This document shows, in pieces, positions 1 through 9,308 of a DNA stretch of 64,000 nt. Under the pieces are notes generated by a model. That model did not search any database. It was not told the origin of the DNA and worked only from the letters and a program-made list of their open reading frames with translations. Both the position numbers and the translations under genes were made by a program. Where the stretch lies: contig CAZFEN010000006.1 of the NCBI GenBank assembly GCA_964517765.1, positions 1 to 64,000 on the forward strand. The letters are read 5' to 3'. Each line of letters opens with the position of its first letter. Position 1 is the first letter of the stretch. This DNA comes from Hydromicrobium sp964517765 (lineage in GTDB: Bacteria > Actinomycetota > Humimicrobiia > Humimicrobiales > Humimicrobiaceae).

Positions 1-32
1 ACTTTATTTGCAGTATTCGAGGAGGAATTTTA

Positions 33-1454
33 TTGAGTTACAAGATAAAAAGTCAGAAGAAAATCGACTTAAACAAGGTTAAATTAGAAATAGAGATCAC
101 GAATAACTATTTAAAGAAAAATATCGGTAAAGCCTATAAGAATATATCCGGTAAAGCGAGTATTCCCGGCTTCAGAAAAGGGAAGGTTCCATATCAGGTA
201 ATAGACGTAAAATTCGGCAAAGAATATGTATTAAATGAAGCAGCAAGCCTTTCGATTTCAGAGCTATATCCTGACATAATAACGCAGTCCCAACTGATGC
301 CAATTGATTACCCAAAAATAAAGATCAACCAGTTATCTGAAGATTTACCTCTGGGATTCGAGATGGAGGTGGAGCTGGAACCTGAAATAGAATTAACGGG
401 ATATAAGGGAGTAAAGGTTTCAGGTATCTCGACTGCTGTATCCGACGAAGAACTGGAACGGCAGATAAACAATATAAGAAATAACTTTGCATCACTCGAA
501 CCGGTCGAAGATGGCAAACCAGTATCAAAAGGTGATTATGTCACTCTGGATTTCAATGGTGAAATTGAAGGAAAAGCATTTGAGGGCGGCAGTGCCGAAG
601 ATTATCTTCTGGAAGTCGGTTCTAACACATTGTTTGCAAAATTTGAGGATTCTCTTATCGGAATGAAAAAAGGTGAAAAGAAAAATACAATCCTTACACT
701 GCCGAACAATATCAAAAATACCGGTCTTGCGGGCAAAGAGGCAAATTTCAGTATTTTTATAAAGGAGATAAAGAGGAAGGTACTGCCTGAAATAGATGAG
801 GAATTTTTAAAGAGTCTGGGTGATTTTAAAGATGCCGATGATTTTAAGGATAATATCAAAAAGAAGCTGGTCGGGCAGAAAGAAAGTTTTAGAAGGGCAA
901 AGATAATAGAAGAAATCCTCAATCATATCGTGGATAATATGAAGACTAAAGTTCCCGATGTCATGGTAACCAACCGGATAAAGCAGATAAACGAAGAGAT
1001 AGATGAGGATTTAAAAAGACAGAAAATAAGCAGGGATAATTATCTCAGAGCCGTAAATATCACAGAAGATAAACTTAATGAAGAAATAAAGGAGAAAGCT
1101 GCCAGAGAAATAAAAGAATATCTGATCTTCAAGGCATTGGAAAAAGCAGAAAAGAAGAATATAGAACCTTCCGAAGAAGAGATTACAAAAGAGAAAGATA
1201 ATATTATCGGCAGATGTAAAAAAGAGGAAGACATCAAAAAGGTAAAGGAATTTTTTGAAAATCCCGAGGGGCAGAGGACCATTGTCGAGAACATCAGGCG
1301 AAGAAAAACAATCGATTTGCTGATAGCCAGTGCCCGGGTGGTAGAAGAAAAAAGCACAGGTGGCAAAGATGCAGAGGAAATATGGACACCTGATAAAGAT
1401 AAGGCAGGAGTTGAAAAAGGAGAAAAGAAGCTCTGGACTCCTGGTTCAAAATAA
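33..1454 (+). CDS. tig: Trigger factor, ribosome-associated chaperone and prolyl isomerase
   Basis: Trigger factor binds the ribosome exit site and shelters nascent chains. The 473-residue product shows the N-terminal ribosome-binding domain with the signature GFRKGKVP (residues about 46-53), a central FKBP-type isomerase domain (about 160-250, beginning KGDYVTLDFNGEIEGK) and a helical C-terminal chaperone domain. The start is TTG at 33 behind a strong GAGGAGGAA site at 19-27. It opens the tig-clpP-clpX cluster and ends 12 bases before clpP. Oddity: a charged C-terminal tail of about 40 residues carries the motif WTP twice (EEIWTPDKDK and KKLWTPGSK), beyond the length of most bacterial trigger factors. 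Family assignment is secure; the role of the tail is unknown. Confidence 0.96.
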   Translation: MSYKIKSQKKIDLNKVKLEIEITNNYLKKNIGKAYKNISGKASIPGFRKGKVPYQVIDVKFGKEYVLNEAASLSISELYPDIITQSQLMPIDYPKIKINQLSEDLPLGFEMEVELEPEIELTGYKGVKVSGISTAVSDEELERQINNIRNNFASLEPVEDGKPVSKGDYVTLDFNGEIEGKAFEGGSAEDYLLEVGSNTLFAKFEDSLIGMKKGEKKNTILTLPNNIKNTGLAGKEANFSIFIKEIKRKVLPEIDEEFLKSLGDFKDADDFKDNIKKKLVGQKESFRRAKIIEEILNHIVDNMKTKVPDVMVTNRIKQINEEIDEDLKRQKISRDNYLRAVNITEDKLNEEIKEKAAREIKEYLIFKALEKAEKKNIEPSEEEITKEKDNIIGRCKKEEDIKKVKEFFENPEGQRTIVENIRRRKTIDLLIASARVVEEKSTGGKDAEEIWTPDKDKAGVEKGEKKLWTPGSK

Positions 1455-1466
1455 TTAGAAAGAGAG

Positions 1467-2066
1467 ATGATTGAAATGTTTAACGATTATTTAATTCCGA
1501 TGGTGATCGAACAGACCAGCAGAGGGGAACGCTCTTTCGATATTTATTCACGACTTCTTAAAGAGAGAATAATTTTTCTGGGAGTGGGCATAGATGATAA
1601 TGTCGCAAATCTGGTCATGGCGCAGATGCTGCATCTGGAAGCCGAGGACCCGGAAAAAGATATACAGCTGTATATAAATAGCCCCGGTGGAATAGTGACC
1701 TCGGCTCTTGCGGTTTATGATACCATACAGTTCATAAAATCACCGGTATCAACCATATGCATAGGTCAGGCTGCAAGCGCGGCTGCGGTTCTGCTTCTGG
1801 CAGGAGCAAAAGGTAAAAGATTTTCACTGCCTAATTCGAGAGTCATGTTGCACCAGCCCTCCGGAGGTGTTTCCGGAACCACAATCGATGTGGAAATACA
1901 TGCAAAAGAAATGGTAAGGATCCGTGCTCTCTTAAATGAAATAATTGCAAAACATACCGGTCAGGAAGTAAAAAAAGTGGAGAAGGATACTGAAAGAGAC
2001 TTTATATTGAATGCAGAGGATGCCAAAAAATACGGTATAGTGGACGAAGTCATATATAAAAAATAA
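1467..2066 (+). CDS. clpP: ATP-dependent Clp protease proteolytic subunit
   Basis: ClpP forms the tetradecameric serine protease chamber fed by ClpX. The 199-residue protein carries the catalytic serine in GQAASAAAVLL, the catalytic histidine in MLHQPSGG, and the aspartate in the C-terminal third, all in standard positions. The length is typical. The start may be ATG 1467 (used here) or ATG 1476, which would give the common N-terminus MFNDYLIPMVIEQ. It sits between tig and clpX, the classic order for a co-transcribed folding and degradation operon. Confidence 0.97.
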   Translation: MIEMFNDYLIPMVIEQTSRGERSFDIYSRLLKERIIFLGVGIDDNVANLVMAQMLHLEAEDPEKDIQLYINSPGGIVTSALAVYDTIQFIKSPVSTICIGQAASAAAVLLLAGAKGKRFSLPNSRVMLHQPSGGVSGTTIDVEIHAKEMVRIRALLNEIIAKHTGQEVKKVEKDTERDFILNAEDAKKYGIVDEVIYKK

Positions 2067-2088
2067 TATCGTTAAGGAGTGTATAAAT

Positions 2089-3369
2089 TTGTCAACAAAT
2101 GATGGAAAGAAAAGTGATTTTTTAAAATGTTCTTTTTGTGGTAAATCCCAGAATCAGGTAAAAAAATTGATTGCAGGTCCGGGGGTTTATGTTTGTAATG
2201 AATGTGTGGATCTATGCAATGAGATCATCAATGAAGAATTAAAAGAACAGAGGGAAGTCGACTTCAAGGATCTTCCCAAACCAAAAGAAATATATTCGAT
2301 ATTGAACGAGTATGTAATAGGTCAGGAAAGAGCAAAGAAGGTCCTTTCCGTAGCAGTATATAATCATTATAAAAGAGTAAAATATGAAGGCAGCCTGAGT
2401 AAAGATGACATAGAGATCCAGAAAAGCAATATTTTGCTTATTGGTCCAACCGGCTGCGGCAAGACTCTTCTTGCCCAGACCCTTGCAAGGATATTGAATG
2501 TCCCATTTTGCATCGCAGATGCGACCGCACTTACCGAAGCGGGTTATGTCGGAGAAGATGTGGAAAATATATTACTTAGACTGATACAGGCTGCAGATTT
2601 TGATATCAAAAGAGCTGAAACCGGTATTATATATCTTGATGAAATTGATAAGATCAGCCGTAAATCCGAAAATCCTTCTATTACCAGAGATGTATCCGGC
2701 GAAGGAGTACAGCAAGCACTTCTTAAGATTTTAGAGGGAACCGAAGCCAATGTTCCTCCCCAGGGAGGGCGGAAACATCCTCATCAGGATTTCATACAGA
2801 TAAATACCAATAATATTCTTTTTATCTGTGGGGGTTCATTCAGCGGGTTGGAAAAGATAATAGAAAGAAGGATCAATGAAAGCAGCGTAGGATTTATTTC
2901 GAGAAAACCTCCTGCCAAAGTCGAAAAGATCGACAAGCTTCTTCCCCTGACAATGCCGGAAGATCTATTGAAATACGGTCTTATACCGGAACTGATCGGG
3001 AGGCTGCCTGTTGTAAGCACGCTTTCTAATCTTACCGAGAACGATCTCATTAAGATTTTAATCGAACCTAAAAATTCTCTGGTAAGGCAATACGTTAAGA
3101 TGTTCAAGATGGACAAAGTCGATCTGGAGTTTACAAAAGATGCCTTGAGAGAGATTTCAAGGCGTGCCTTAAAAAGAGGAACCGGAGCGAGGGGACTGAG
3201 GGCAATTATGGAAGAAATAATGCTTAACATAATGTTTGAGATACCCCAGCGTAATGATATAAGAAAATGTATTATAACCAGAGAGGTTGTAGAGAATAAA
3301 ACCGAACCCGAGATAATCGGTAAATCAAACAATAAAGTTTTTTTGAAAGATGAGGAAAAATCAGCCTAA
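2089..3369 (+). CDS. clpX: ClpX, AAA+ unfoldase of the ClpXP protease
   Basis: ClpX recognises tagged substrates and unfolds them into ClpP. The N-terminal zinc-binding domain has the four cysteines CSFCGKSQ...CNECVDLC (residues about 14-42). The AAA+ core has Walker A GPTGCGKT, Walker B IIYLDEIDK, and the conserved SGEGVQQALLKILEGT and GARGLRAIME sensor segments. Start is TTG at 2089, with AAGGAG about 10 bases upstream. At 426 residues the size is normal. Its 3' end overlaps the longest valS frame, so the two are probably translationally coupled. Confidence 0.97.
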   Translation: MSTNDGKKSDFLKCSFCGKSQNQVKKLIAGPGVYVCNECVDLCNEIINEELKEQREVDFKDLPKPKEIYSILNEYVIGQERAKKVLSVAVYNHYKRVKYEGSLSKDDIEIQKSNILLIGPTGCGKTLLAQTLARILNVPFCIADATALTEAGYVGEDVENILLRLIQAADFDIKRAETGIIYLDEIDKISRKSENPSITRDVSGEGVQQALLKILEGTEANVPPQGGRKHPHQDFIQINTNNILFICGGSFSGLEKIIERRINESSVGFISRKPPAKVEKIDKLLPLTMPEDLLKYGLIPELIGRLPVVSTLSNLTENDLIKILIEPKNSLVRQYVKMFKMDKVDLEFTKDALREISRRALKRGTGARGLRAIMEEIMLNIMFEIPQRNDIRKCIITREVVENKTEPEIIGKSNNKVFLKDEEKSA

Positions 3370-6046
3370 AATGTTCGATGAGATCAAGGATAAATTCAAT
3401 CCTTCGACATTTGAACAGAAAATCTACCTTTATTGGTTAGAAAATAAATATTTTTCTGCAAAAATCGATAAATCAAAAATCCCATTTAGTATGGTAATAC
3501 CTCCTCCCAATGTGACCGGGTACCTCCATATCGGTCATGCTCTGAATAATACTCTTCAGGATGTAATCGTAAGATACAAAAGGATGAAAGGATTCAATAC
3601 TACCTGGGTACCGGGGATAGATCATGCGGGTATAGCAACTCAAAATGTTGTGGAAAGAGCCCTGGAAGAGAGAAATACGAACAGATTTCAACTGGGAAGA
3701 GCAAAGTTCGTAGAAGAAGTATGGCGCTGGAAAGAAAAGTACGGCAGCCGGATCATAGATCAATTGAAATCACTTGGCTGCTCATGTGACTGGGACAGGG
3801 GAAGGTTTACCTTCGATAGGCAGTACAGTAAGGCAGTAGTAAGAGAGTTTGTTGTCCTCTATAAAAAAGGTCTGATTTACAGGGGAAATTACATGGTCAA
3901 CTGGTGTCCCAGGTGCGGGACCGCGATCTCGGATATCGAAGTAGAACATGTAGTAAAGAAGGGTAATTTATGGGATATAAAGTATCCCCTGATCGATCCT
4001 GAAACCGGTAAACCCGGCGACAGCGAATATATAGTTGTTTCGACTACAAGGCCCGAAACAATGCTCGGCGATACTGCAGTTGCCGTAAATCCCGGTGACC
4101 GGAGGTATAAAAAATATAAGGGCAGGACCGTTTATCTTCCTTTGATGGGAAGAGAAATTCCTCTGATTGAAGATGATTTTGCTGATATGGAATTCGGGAG
4201 TGGTGCTGTCAAGGTCACTCCGGCTCATGATCCCAACGATTTTGAAATAGGAAAAAGACATAAACTCGAAGAGATCAATATTTTCAACGAAAATGCTACT
4301 TTGAATTCAAATGCAGGAAAATATGAAGGTCTGGACCGTAATGCCGCGAGACAAAAGGTCCTGCATGATCTGGAAGAGCAGGGCTACCTCCTGGGCAAAA
4401 AAAGTCATGATTCCTCAGTTGGAACTTGTTGCAGATGCAGTACCGTGGTGGAACCAAGGATCTCGACGCAGTGGTTCATGTCCATGAAAGAACTGGCTGG
4501 CCCGGCAATTCGTGTAGTGAAAGAAGAAAAGGTAAAAATAATACCAAAAAAATGGGAGAAATTATATTTTAACTGGATGGAAAATATCAGGGACTGGTGC
4601 ATATCCCGTCAGTTGTGGTGGGGACATCAGATTCCGGTATGGTATTGCAGGGATTGCAATGAAATGATAGTAAGCGAGGAAAAACCCGCGAGTTGTCCTA
4701 AATGCGGCGGCAGCAGTATGGAACAGGATCAGGATGTTCTTGATACATGGTTCAGTTCCTGCCTGTGGCCATTTGCGGCTTTTGGCTGGCCGGAAGAAAC
4801 AGAGGACCTTAAATATTTTTTCCCGACCGATGCTCTGATTACTGCTCATGATATTATCTTTTTCTGGGTTGCGAGAATGATCATGATAAGTCTTTATTTT
4901 AGAAAGGATATTCCTTTCAGAGAAGTTTTTATAAATCCTCTGGTAAACGACGTGTTTGGTCAGAAAATGAGCAAGTCCAAAGGCAATGCAGTGGATCCTG
5001 TGGATATAATCAATCAAAAAGGAGCCGATGTCCTGAGATTTACCCTTGCTTCTCTGACTACTCCCGGAAGAAATCTGAATATGGGTGATGAGAAGATCGA
5101 AGGAGTCAGAAATTTTGCAAATAAATTATGGAATGCATCAAAATTCGTAATAGCAAATTTAAGTGATGAAGATATAACTGATATCGATATCTCGCAGTTA
5201 AATCTGGATATATGGGACAGATGGATACTTTCCAGGTTAAACAGGGTAGTAAGAGCGATTGAAAAATATCTGGGAAAATATAATTTTTCTTTTGCTTCAA
5301 GAATGCTTAACACTTTTCTCTGGAATGATTATTGTGACTGGTATATAGAGTCCGCAAAGGTTAAGATCTACTCTCCAAAAAATAGTGGTGAGAAAAAAAA
5401 TGCATTATTTATATTATGGTATGTCCTTGAAAAGTATCTTAAACTTCTTCATCCATTTATGCCTTTTATAACCGAACAGATCTGGCAGAATATTCCACAC
5501 AGCGGTGATAGCATAATGGTAGAGAGTTTTCCGGAATCAGATTCTGCCAGAATCGATCCGAATACCGAAGGAGAAATAAAAGTATTGTTCGATGTAATAA
5601 GCGAGATAAGAAAAATAAGGTCCGAACTTAAAATAAATCCGTCCAGCAGAATCAGGATAAGCCTGCTGGCGAGTGAAGATAAAAGTAGGGCCATGCTGGA
5701 GGAAAACAGTAAATATATATGCAGCCTGGCGAAAACAGGGGAACTTGAGTTTAAGGATTTTACAGGTAAAAAAGGGTATATAAAAGCTGCCGCGGCAAAC
5801 GTAGATATATTCATTAATATTGCCGATGCAATAGATGTAGAATCTGAAAAGAAAAGAATAGGGAACCGGATCAAGAAAGTGGATCTTGATATCGAAAAAA
5901 GTAAAATAAAGTTATCAAATACCGATTTTTTACGTCAGGCACCTCAGGAAATAATCCAAAAAGAAAAAAATAATCTTGACCGGGCAGAAAAACTCCTGGA
6001 GGTACTGAAAGATCAATTAAACAGGATAAAAGATATAAACGAATAA
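3350..6046 (+). CDS. valS: Valyl-tRNA synthetase
   Basis: Class I synthetase that charges tRNA-Val and edits misacylated threonine. Visible marks are the HIGH variant GHAL after PPPNVTGYLHI (residues about 47-60), the CP1 editing domain with TTRPETMLGDTAVAV, the KMSKS loop KMSKSKGNAVDP, the C-terminal anticodon-binding domain, and a C-terminal coiled-coil tail (VESEKKRIGNRIKKVDLDI) typical of ValRS. 898 residues is standard. The ORF overlaps clpX by 20 bases; an alternative start at ATG 3371 lies just after the clpX stop and would remove seven residues. valS followed by folC is a common order in Bacillota. Confidence 0.97.
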   Translation: MRKNQPKMFDEIKDKFNPSTFEQKIYLYWLENKYFSAKIDKSKIPFSMVIPPPNVTGYLHIGHALNNTLQDVIVRYKRMKGFNTTWVPGIDHAGIATQNVVERALEERNTNRFQLGRAKFVEEVWRWKEKYGSRIIDQLKSLGCSCDWDRGRFTFDRQYSKAVVREFVVLYKKGLIYRGNYMVNWCPRCGTAISDIEVEHVVKKGNLWDIKYPLIDPETGKPGDSEYIVVSTTRPETMLGDTAVAVNPGDRRYKKYKGRTVYLPLMGREIPLIEDDFADMEFGSGAVKVTPAHDPNDFEIGKRHKLEEINIFNENATLNSNAGKYEGLDRNAARQKVLHDLEEQGYLLGKKSHDSSVGTCCRCSTVVEPRISTQWFMSMKELAGPAIRVVKEEKVKIIPKKWEKLYFNWMENIRDWCISRQLWWGHQIPVWYCRDCNEMIVSEEKPASCPKCGGSSMEQDQDVLDTWFSSCLWPFAAFGWPEETEDLKYFFPTDALITAHDIIFFWVARMIMISLYFRKDIPFREVFINPLVNDVFGQKMSKSKGNAVDPVDIINQKGADVLRFTLASLTTPGRNLNMGDEKIEGVRNFANKLWNASKFVIANLSDEDITDIDISQLNLDIWDRWILSRLNRVVRAIEKYLGKYNFSFASRMLNTFLWNDYCDWYIESAKVKIYSPKNSGEKKNALFILWYVLEKYLKLLHPFMPFITEQIWQNIPHSGDSIMVESFPESDSARIDPNTEGEIKVLFDVISEIRKIRSELKINPSSRIRISLLASEDKSRAMLEENSKYICSLAKTGELEFKDFTGKKGYIKAAAANVDIFINIADAIDVESEKKRIGNRIKKVDLDIEKSKIKLSNTDFLRQAPQEIIQKEKNNLDRAEKLLEVLKDQLNRIKDINE

Positions 6047-6072
6047 CATAACGTTAACCAAAGTGAGAAATA

Positions 6073-7386
6073 GTGAATTACAGGCAAGTAAGCGAATATC
6101 TTGATGGCTGCCTTATTTTTGGAATAAAAACAAATCTTGTAAGAATACAAAAAATACTTCAAATTCTTGGTGATCCTCAAACAAAGGTCGACTTTATCCA
6201 TATTGTAGGGACGAATGGCAAGACTTCCACTACTAAAATGATTGCTGCAATATTAAAAAGCCACGGCATTCATACCGGTTATCACATTTCTCCCCATATT
6301 GATAGTTATACGGAAAGAATGTGGGTAAACGGCAGGGATCTTTCGGAGAAAAAATTTACCGGAGTCTTTAACGAGATATACCCCGTAATCCGGGAAGTAA
6401 ACAAGATGGATCTGGGTGGTCCGGTTACCCAGTTCGAGATAATATCTGCCATGGTATTCAAATTGGCTGAGAATGAAAATGTCGAAGTTATGGTGCTCGA
6501 AGCAGGAATGGGAGGAAGATGGGATGCCACAAATATCGCTGATTCAAAGGTTGTGGGGATTACCGGTGTGAGCCTTGAACACACGGAAATACTGGGCAGA
6601 ACAATAAGGGATATAACTCTGGAAAAAGTAGAAGTAATAAAAGAAAAGGCACTGGTAGCAACCACAAGCGCTAATAAAGAGGTCCTGGAGATTTTAACCG
6701 GGAAAGTAGAAAATACCGGTTCCATACTTTTCTTATATGGAAAGGATTTTTATATACAAAAGAAGATAAGTCTGGGATTAAACGGGTGGTCCCTTGATAT
6801 TAAAGGAATAAATACTACTTACGAAAATCTGGCATTGACGCTTCTCGGCCAGTATCAGCCAATGAATCTTTCGCTGGCGGTAATCCTTGCAGAACTTTAT
6901 CTGGGAACAAGAGGGAAGAAAATAAACGAAGAAAGATTAAGAAATGGCATATCCGATATCAGGGTAAAAGGAAGATTCGAAATTATCAGGAAAAAGCCCA
7001 TGGTAATCCTGGATGCCGGTCATAATCCCGAAGGAACAGAGAATTTCATTAAAAACATCTCCTATTATTTTGGAGAAAGAAAAAAAATAATAATTTTTGC
7101 TGTCCTTAAAGATAAAGATTATAAAAGTATGGTTGAGGAGATAATCAGTGTAAGCGATATTTTAATTTTAACTTCAAGCCTGAACACTAGAAGCCTGAAT
7201 GTCGATCTGCTGGAAAAGGTGGTAAAAGAAAAAATAAAATTGTTAAAAAATAAGATTCAAAAGCCTGCCAGAGTATATAAGGTAGATACTATAGAAAATT
7301 CCATAAAATTTGCTTTAAAAATTTCTGCTATAAATGATATTATATGCATTACCGGTTCAATAACCAATTTAGAGAATATTGTTTGA
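6073..7386 (+). CDS. folC: Folylpolyglutamate synthase / dihydrofolate synthase
   Basis: Mur-ligase-family enzyme that adds glutamates to folates and may also make dihydrofolate. The ATP loop is GTNGKTSTT (residues about 47-55); other family marks are the SPHI.SYTERM segment and the C-terminal domain opening with LDAGHNPEG. Start GTG at 6073. Polyglutamated tetrahydrofolate is the carrier used by Fhs, FolD and AcsE later in the window, so this gene feeds the one-carbon pathway. 437 residues matches the family. Confidence 0.94.
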   Translation: MNYRQVSEYLDGCLIFGIKTNLVRIQKILQILGDPQTKVDFIHIVGTNGKTSTTKMIAAILKSHGIHTGYHISPHIDSYTERMWVNGRDLSEKKFTGVFNEIYPVIREVNKMDLGGPVTQFEIISAMVFKLAENENVEVMVLEAGMGGRWDATNIADSKVVGITGVSLEHTEILGRTIRDITLEKVEVIKEKALVATTSANKEVLEILTGKVENTGSILFLYGKDFYIQKKISLGLNGWSLDIKGINTTYENLALTLLGQYQPMNLSLAVILAELYLGTRGKKINEERLRNGISDIRVKGRFEIIRKKPMVILDAGHNPEGTENFIKNISYYFGERKKIIIFAVLKDKDYKSMVEEIISVSDILILTSSLNTRSLNVDLLEKVVKEKIKLLKNKIQKPARVYKVDTIENSIKFALKISAINDIICITGSITNLENIV

Positions 7387-7451
7387 CAGGAGATTTTTTT
7401 ATCTGGTCAATCAATAAAAAGGCAAAATATAAACTTAAACCTGGAGGATAG

Positions 7452-7910
7452 ATGGATTTATTTAAATATTTCGATGGTATTATGGCTTTTATCAAAAACC
7501 CGATATGGAAATATCTGTATTACGGATTAATTTTTATTTTGATTATTGTCTGGCTTGCCTTTGTTTATTGGACCTATAGAGATGCGAGACTCCGGGTCAA
7601 AACTCAGGCCTCTGCTATTTTCTGGGCACTGGTTGTATTGGTGCTGAATTTTTTGGGATTGATACTTTATTTGATATTAAGACCCCCTGAATTTATAGAT
7701 GATGTAATAGAAAGGGACCTTGAAATCGAAAGAATGGAAGCGCTGCTTGATAGTAAGGAATTCAGCTGTCCCGCCTGCGGGAATCCGGTAAAGGATGATT
7801 TTTTAATTTGCCCTTACTGCAGAAAGAAATTAAAAAGTTCCTGTATTAATTGCGGCAAACCCTTGAATTTAAACTGGAAAGTTTGTCCCTATTGCAGAAA
7901 TACTCAATAG
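7452..7910 (+). CDS. Small membrane protein with C-terminal double zinc ribbon
   Basis: Not a named family that I recognise. The 152-residue protein has two hydrophobic segments (about residues 19-42 and 54-77), a short acidic linker, and a C-terminal pair of zinc-ribbon units: CPACGNPVKDDFLICPYC and CINCGKPLNLNWKVCPYC. That predicts a membrane-anchored protein with a cytoplasmic zinc-binding tail. Start is ATG 7452 behind GGAGGA. It lies between folC and ndk with short spacing and ends directly before the longest ndk frame, so it is likely part of the same operon. The function cannot be inferred. Confidence 0.8.
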   Translation: MDLFKYFDGIMAFIKNPIWKYLYYGLIFILIIVWLAFVYWTYRDARLRVKTQASAIFWALVVLVLNFLGLILYLILRPPEFIDDVIERDLEIERMEALLDSKEFSCPACGNPVKDDFLICPYCRKKLKSSCINCGKPLNLNWKVCPYCRNTQ

Positions 7911-7928
7911 ATGAATTGGAGATTTTTA

Positions 7929-8384
7929 ATGAGTGGATGCGGGAATTCTAAAAAAAGTGACATCCGGGGTGAAATCGATAATAATATCGAGAAAAGTCTT
8001 GTCATAGTCAAACCGGATGGAGTGAAAAAAAAAGTAATCGGAGAAATAATATCCCGTTTTGAAAAAGAGGATCTCAACATTGAAAAGTTAAAAATGTTAA
8101 GAATTAGCAGGGAACTTGCACACAGGCATTATCAGGATCATAAAGATAAAAGTTTTTTTGATATATTGGTCGAGTATATAACGTCGGGTCCCGTGGTGGC
8201 AATGGTAATAAGCGGTAAAAACGCAATTGTCAGAGTAAGGGAACTCATTGGACCGACTGATCCCAGAAAGGCAGAAAGAGGGACCATCAGAGGTGATTTT
8301 GGCGATGATATTACTGTAAATGTGATTCATGGTTCGGATTCTATGGAAAATGCCCGGAGAGAAATAGAATTATTTTTCGATTAG
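7929..8384 (+). CDS. ndk: Nucleoside diphosphate kinase
   Basis: Transfers the gamma phosphate between nucleoside tri- and diphosphates through a phosphohistidine. The family core starts at EKSLVIVKPDGVKKKVIG and contains the active-site histidine in NVIHGSDS and the nucleotide-binding segment RELIGPTDPRKAERGTIRGDFG. The start chosen is ATG 7929, since TTGGAG lies about 8 bases upstream; the frame is open back to ATG 7911, which lacks a good site. Even so, roughly 20 extra residues precede the core, including SGCGNSKKS, compared with about 130-150 residues in typical Ndk. Confidence 0.94.
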   Translation: MSGCGNSKKSDIRGEIDNNIEKSLVIVKPDGVKKKVIGEIISRFEKEDLNIEKLKMLRISRELAHRHYQDHKDKSFFDILVEYITSGPVVAMVISGKNAIVRVRELIGPTDPRKAERGTIRGDFGDDITVNVIHGSDSMENARREIELFFD

Positions 8385-8417
8385 ACCAAACGGTATGTAA
8401 AAATTAAAAGGTGACGA

Positions 8418-8672
8418 ATGGGTAAAAGAAGAGGGAAAATAGTTTTTTTGATAGTATTGGTTGGAGGCATAATAGGAGCTATTTTGGGCCATGTCCTTAA
8501 AGATATTGTTCCGATTTTGGATAAAGGATTAAAGGTAGGCACAGACTCTCTCAGCCTTAATTTATATTTAATCGATATAAGTTTTGGCATTCATATAAAT
8601 ATTACACTTGGTGCCATAATAGGGTTACTTATAGCTTTTTTATTAGCTGATGTTGGAAGAAGAAGATCGTAG
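8418..8672 (+). CDS. DUF4321-like small membrane protein
   Basis: An 84-residue protein with two transmembrane segments (about residues 8-30 and 56-78) separated by a short loop containing SLNLYLIDISFGI. The size, topology and position next to maf fit DUF4321, a small family found beside maf/radC in anaerobic Gram-positive bacteria. This is a recognition by pattern and context only. It overlaps the maf reading frame by 23 bases. The function is unknown. Confidence 0.7.
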   Translation: MGKRRGKIVFLIVLVGGIIGAILGHVLKDIVPILDKGLKVGTDSLSLNLYLIDISFGIHINITLGAIIGLLIAFLLADVGRRRS

Positions 8673-9285
8673 AAAAAAAATTATTTTAGCTTCTGCTTCT
8701 CCGAGAAGAAAGGAAATACTGAAGCTATTAAAGCTGGATTTCGAAGTAATCGAGCCAAAAAATTGCGAAGAGAAGCAGTATAAAAATCCTTACCATACTG
8801 TAATCGACAATAGTATCATTAAAGCTAAAAATGTTTATAATTATATAAAAGAACAAAGCTTAAAGAAACATGATCCGTATTACGGAAAAGGATTTCTGAT
8901 CGCCGGTTTCGATACTATTATATATATGAATAATAGACACATGGGCAAACCGGCAAACATCGAACAGGCAATTGAGTTTTTAAATATTTTTTCTGGCAGG
9001 ATACATCGGGTGGTAAGCGGAGTCTGTGTTTTGGACAGCATATCCGGTAAATATTATTTTGACACCGAAACAACTAAAGTCAGATTCAGAAAGCTTACGG
9101 AAGAAGATATTAAAGCATATATAGATAAGGAAGATGTACTTGATAAAGCCGGAGCTTATAATATATTTGGATTTGGAAGTCTGCTCGTTGAGAAAATAAA
9201 CGGTTGTTTTTATAATATAGCGGGATTCCCGATTAAAATATTTGCAGATCTGATTGGGAAGTTTAAATTTAATATTTTAGGTTAA
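8650..9285 (+). CDS. maf: Maf-like nucleotide pyrophosphatase
   Basis: Maf proteins hydrolyse non-canonical or modified nucleoside triphosphates and have been linked to septum control. The signature LASASPRRKEILK is at residues about 12-24. The catalytic aspartate lies in AGFDT and there is a GKPANIEQA loop followed by SGRIHRVVSGV. The C-terminal part has DKAGAYNIFGFGSLLVEKINGCFYN. 211 residues is slightly long for the family because of an insert near residues 50-80. It sits directly ahead of mreB, a common neighbourhood. Confidence 0.92.
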   Translation: MLEEEDRRKKIILASASPRRKEILKLLKLDFEVIEPKNCEEKQYKNPYHTVIDNSIIKAKNVYNYIKEQSLKKHDPYYGKGFLIAGFDTIIYMNNRHMGKPANIEQAIEFLNIFSGRIHRVVSGVCVLDSISGKYYFDTETTKVRFRKLTEEDIKAYIDKEDVLDKAGAYNIFGFGSLLVEKINGCFYNIAGFPIKIFADLIGKFKFNILG

Positions 9286-9308
9286 ATTAAGGAGTTAGTG
9301 TATTTAAT

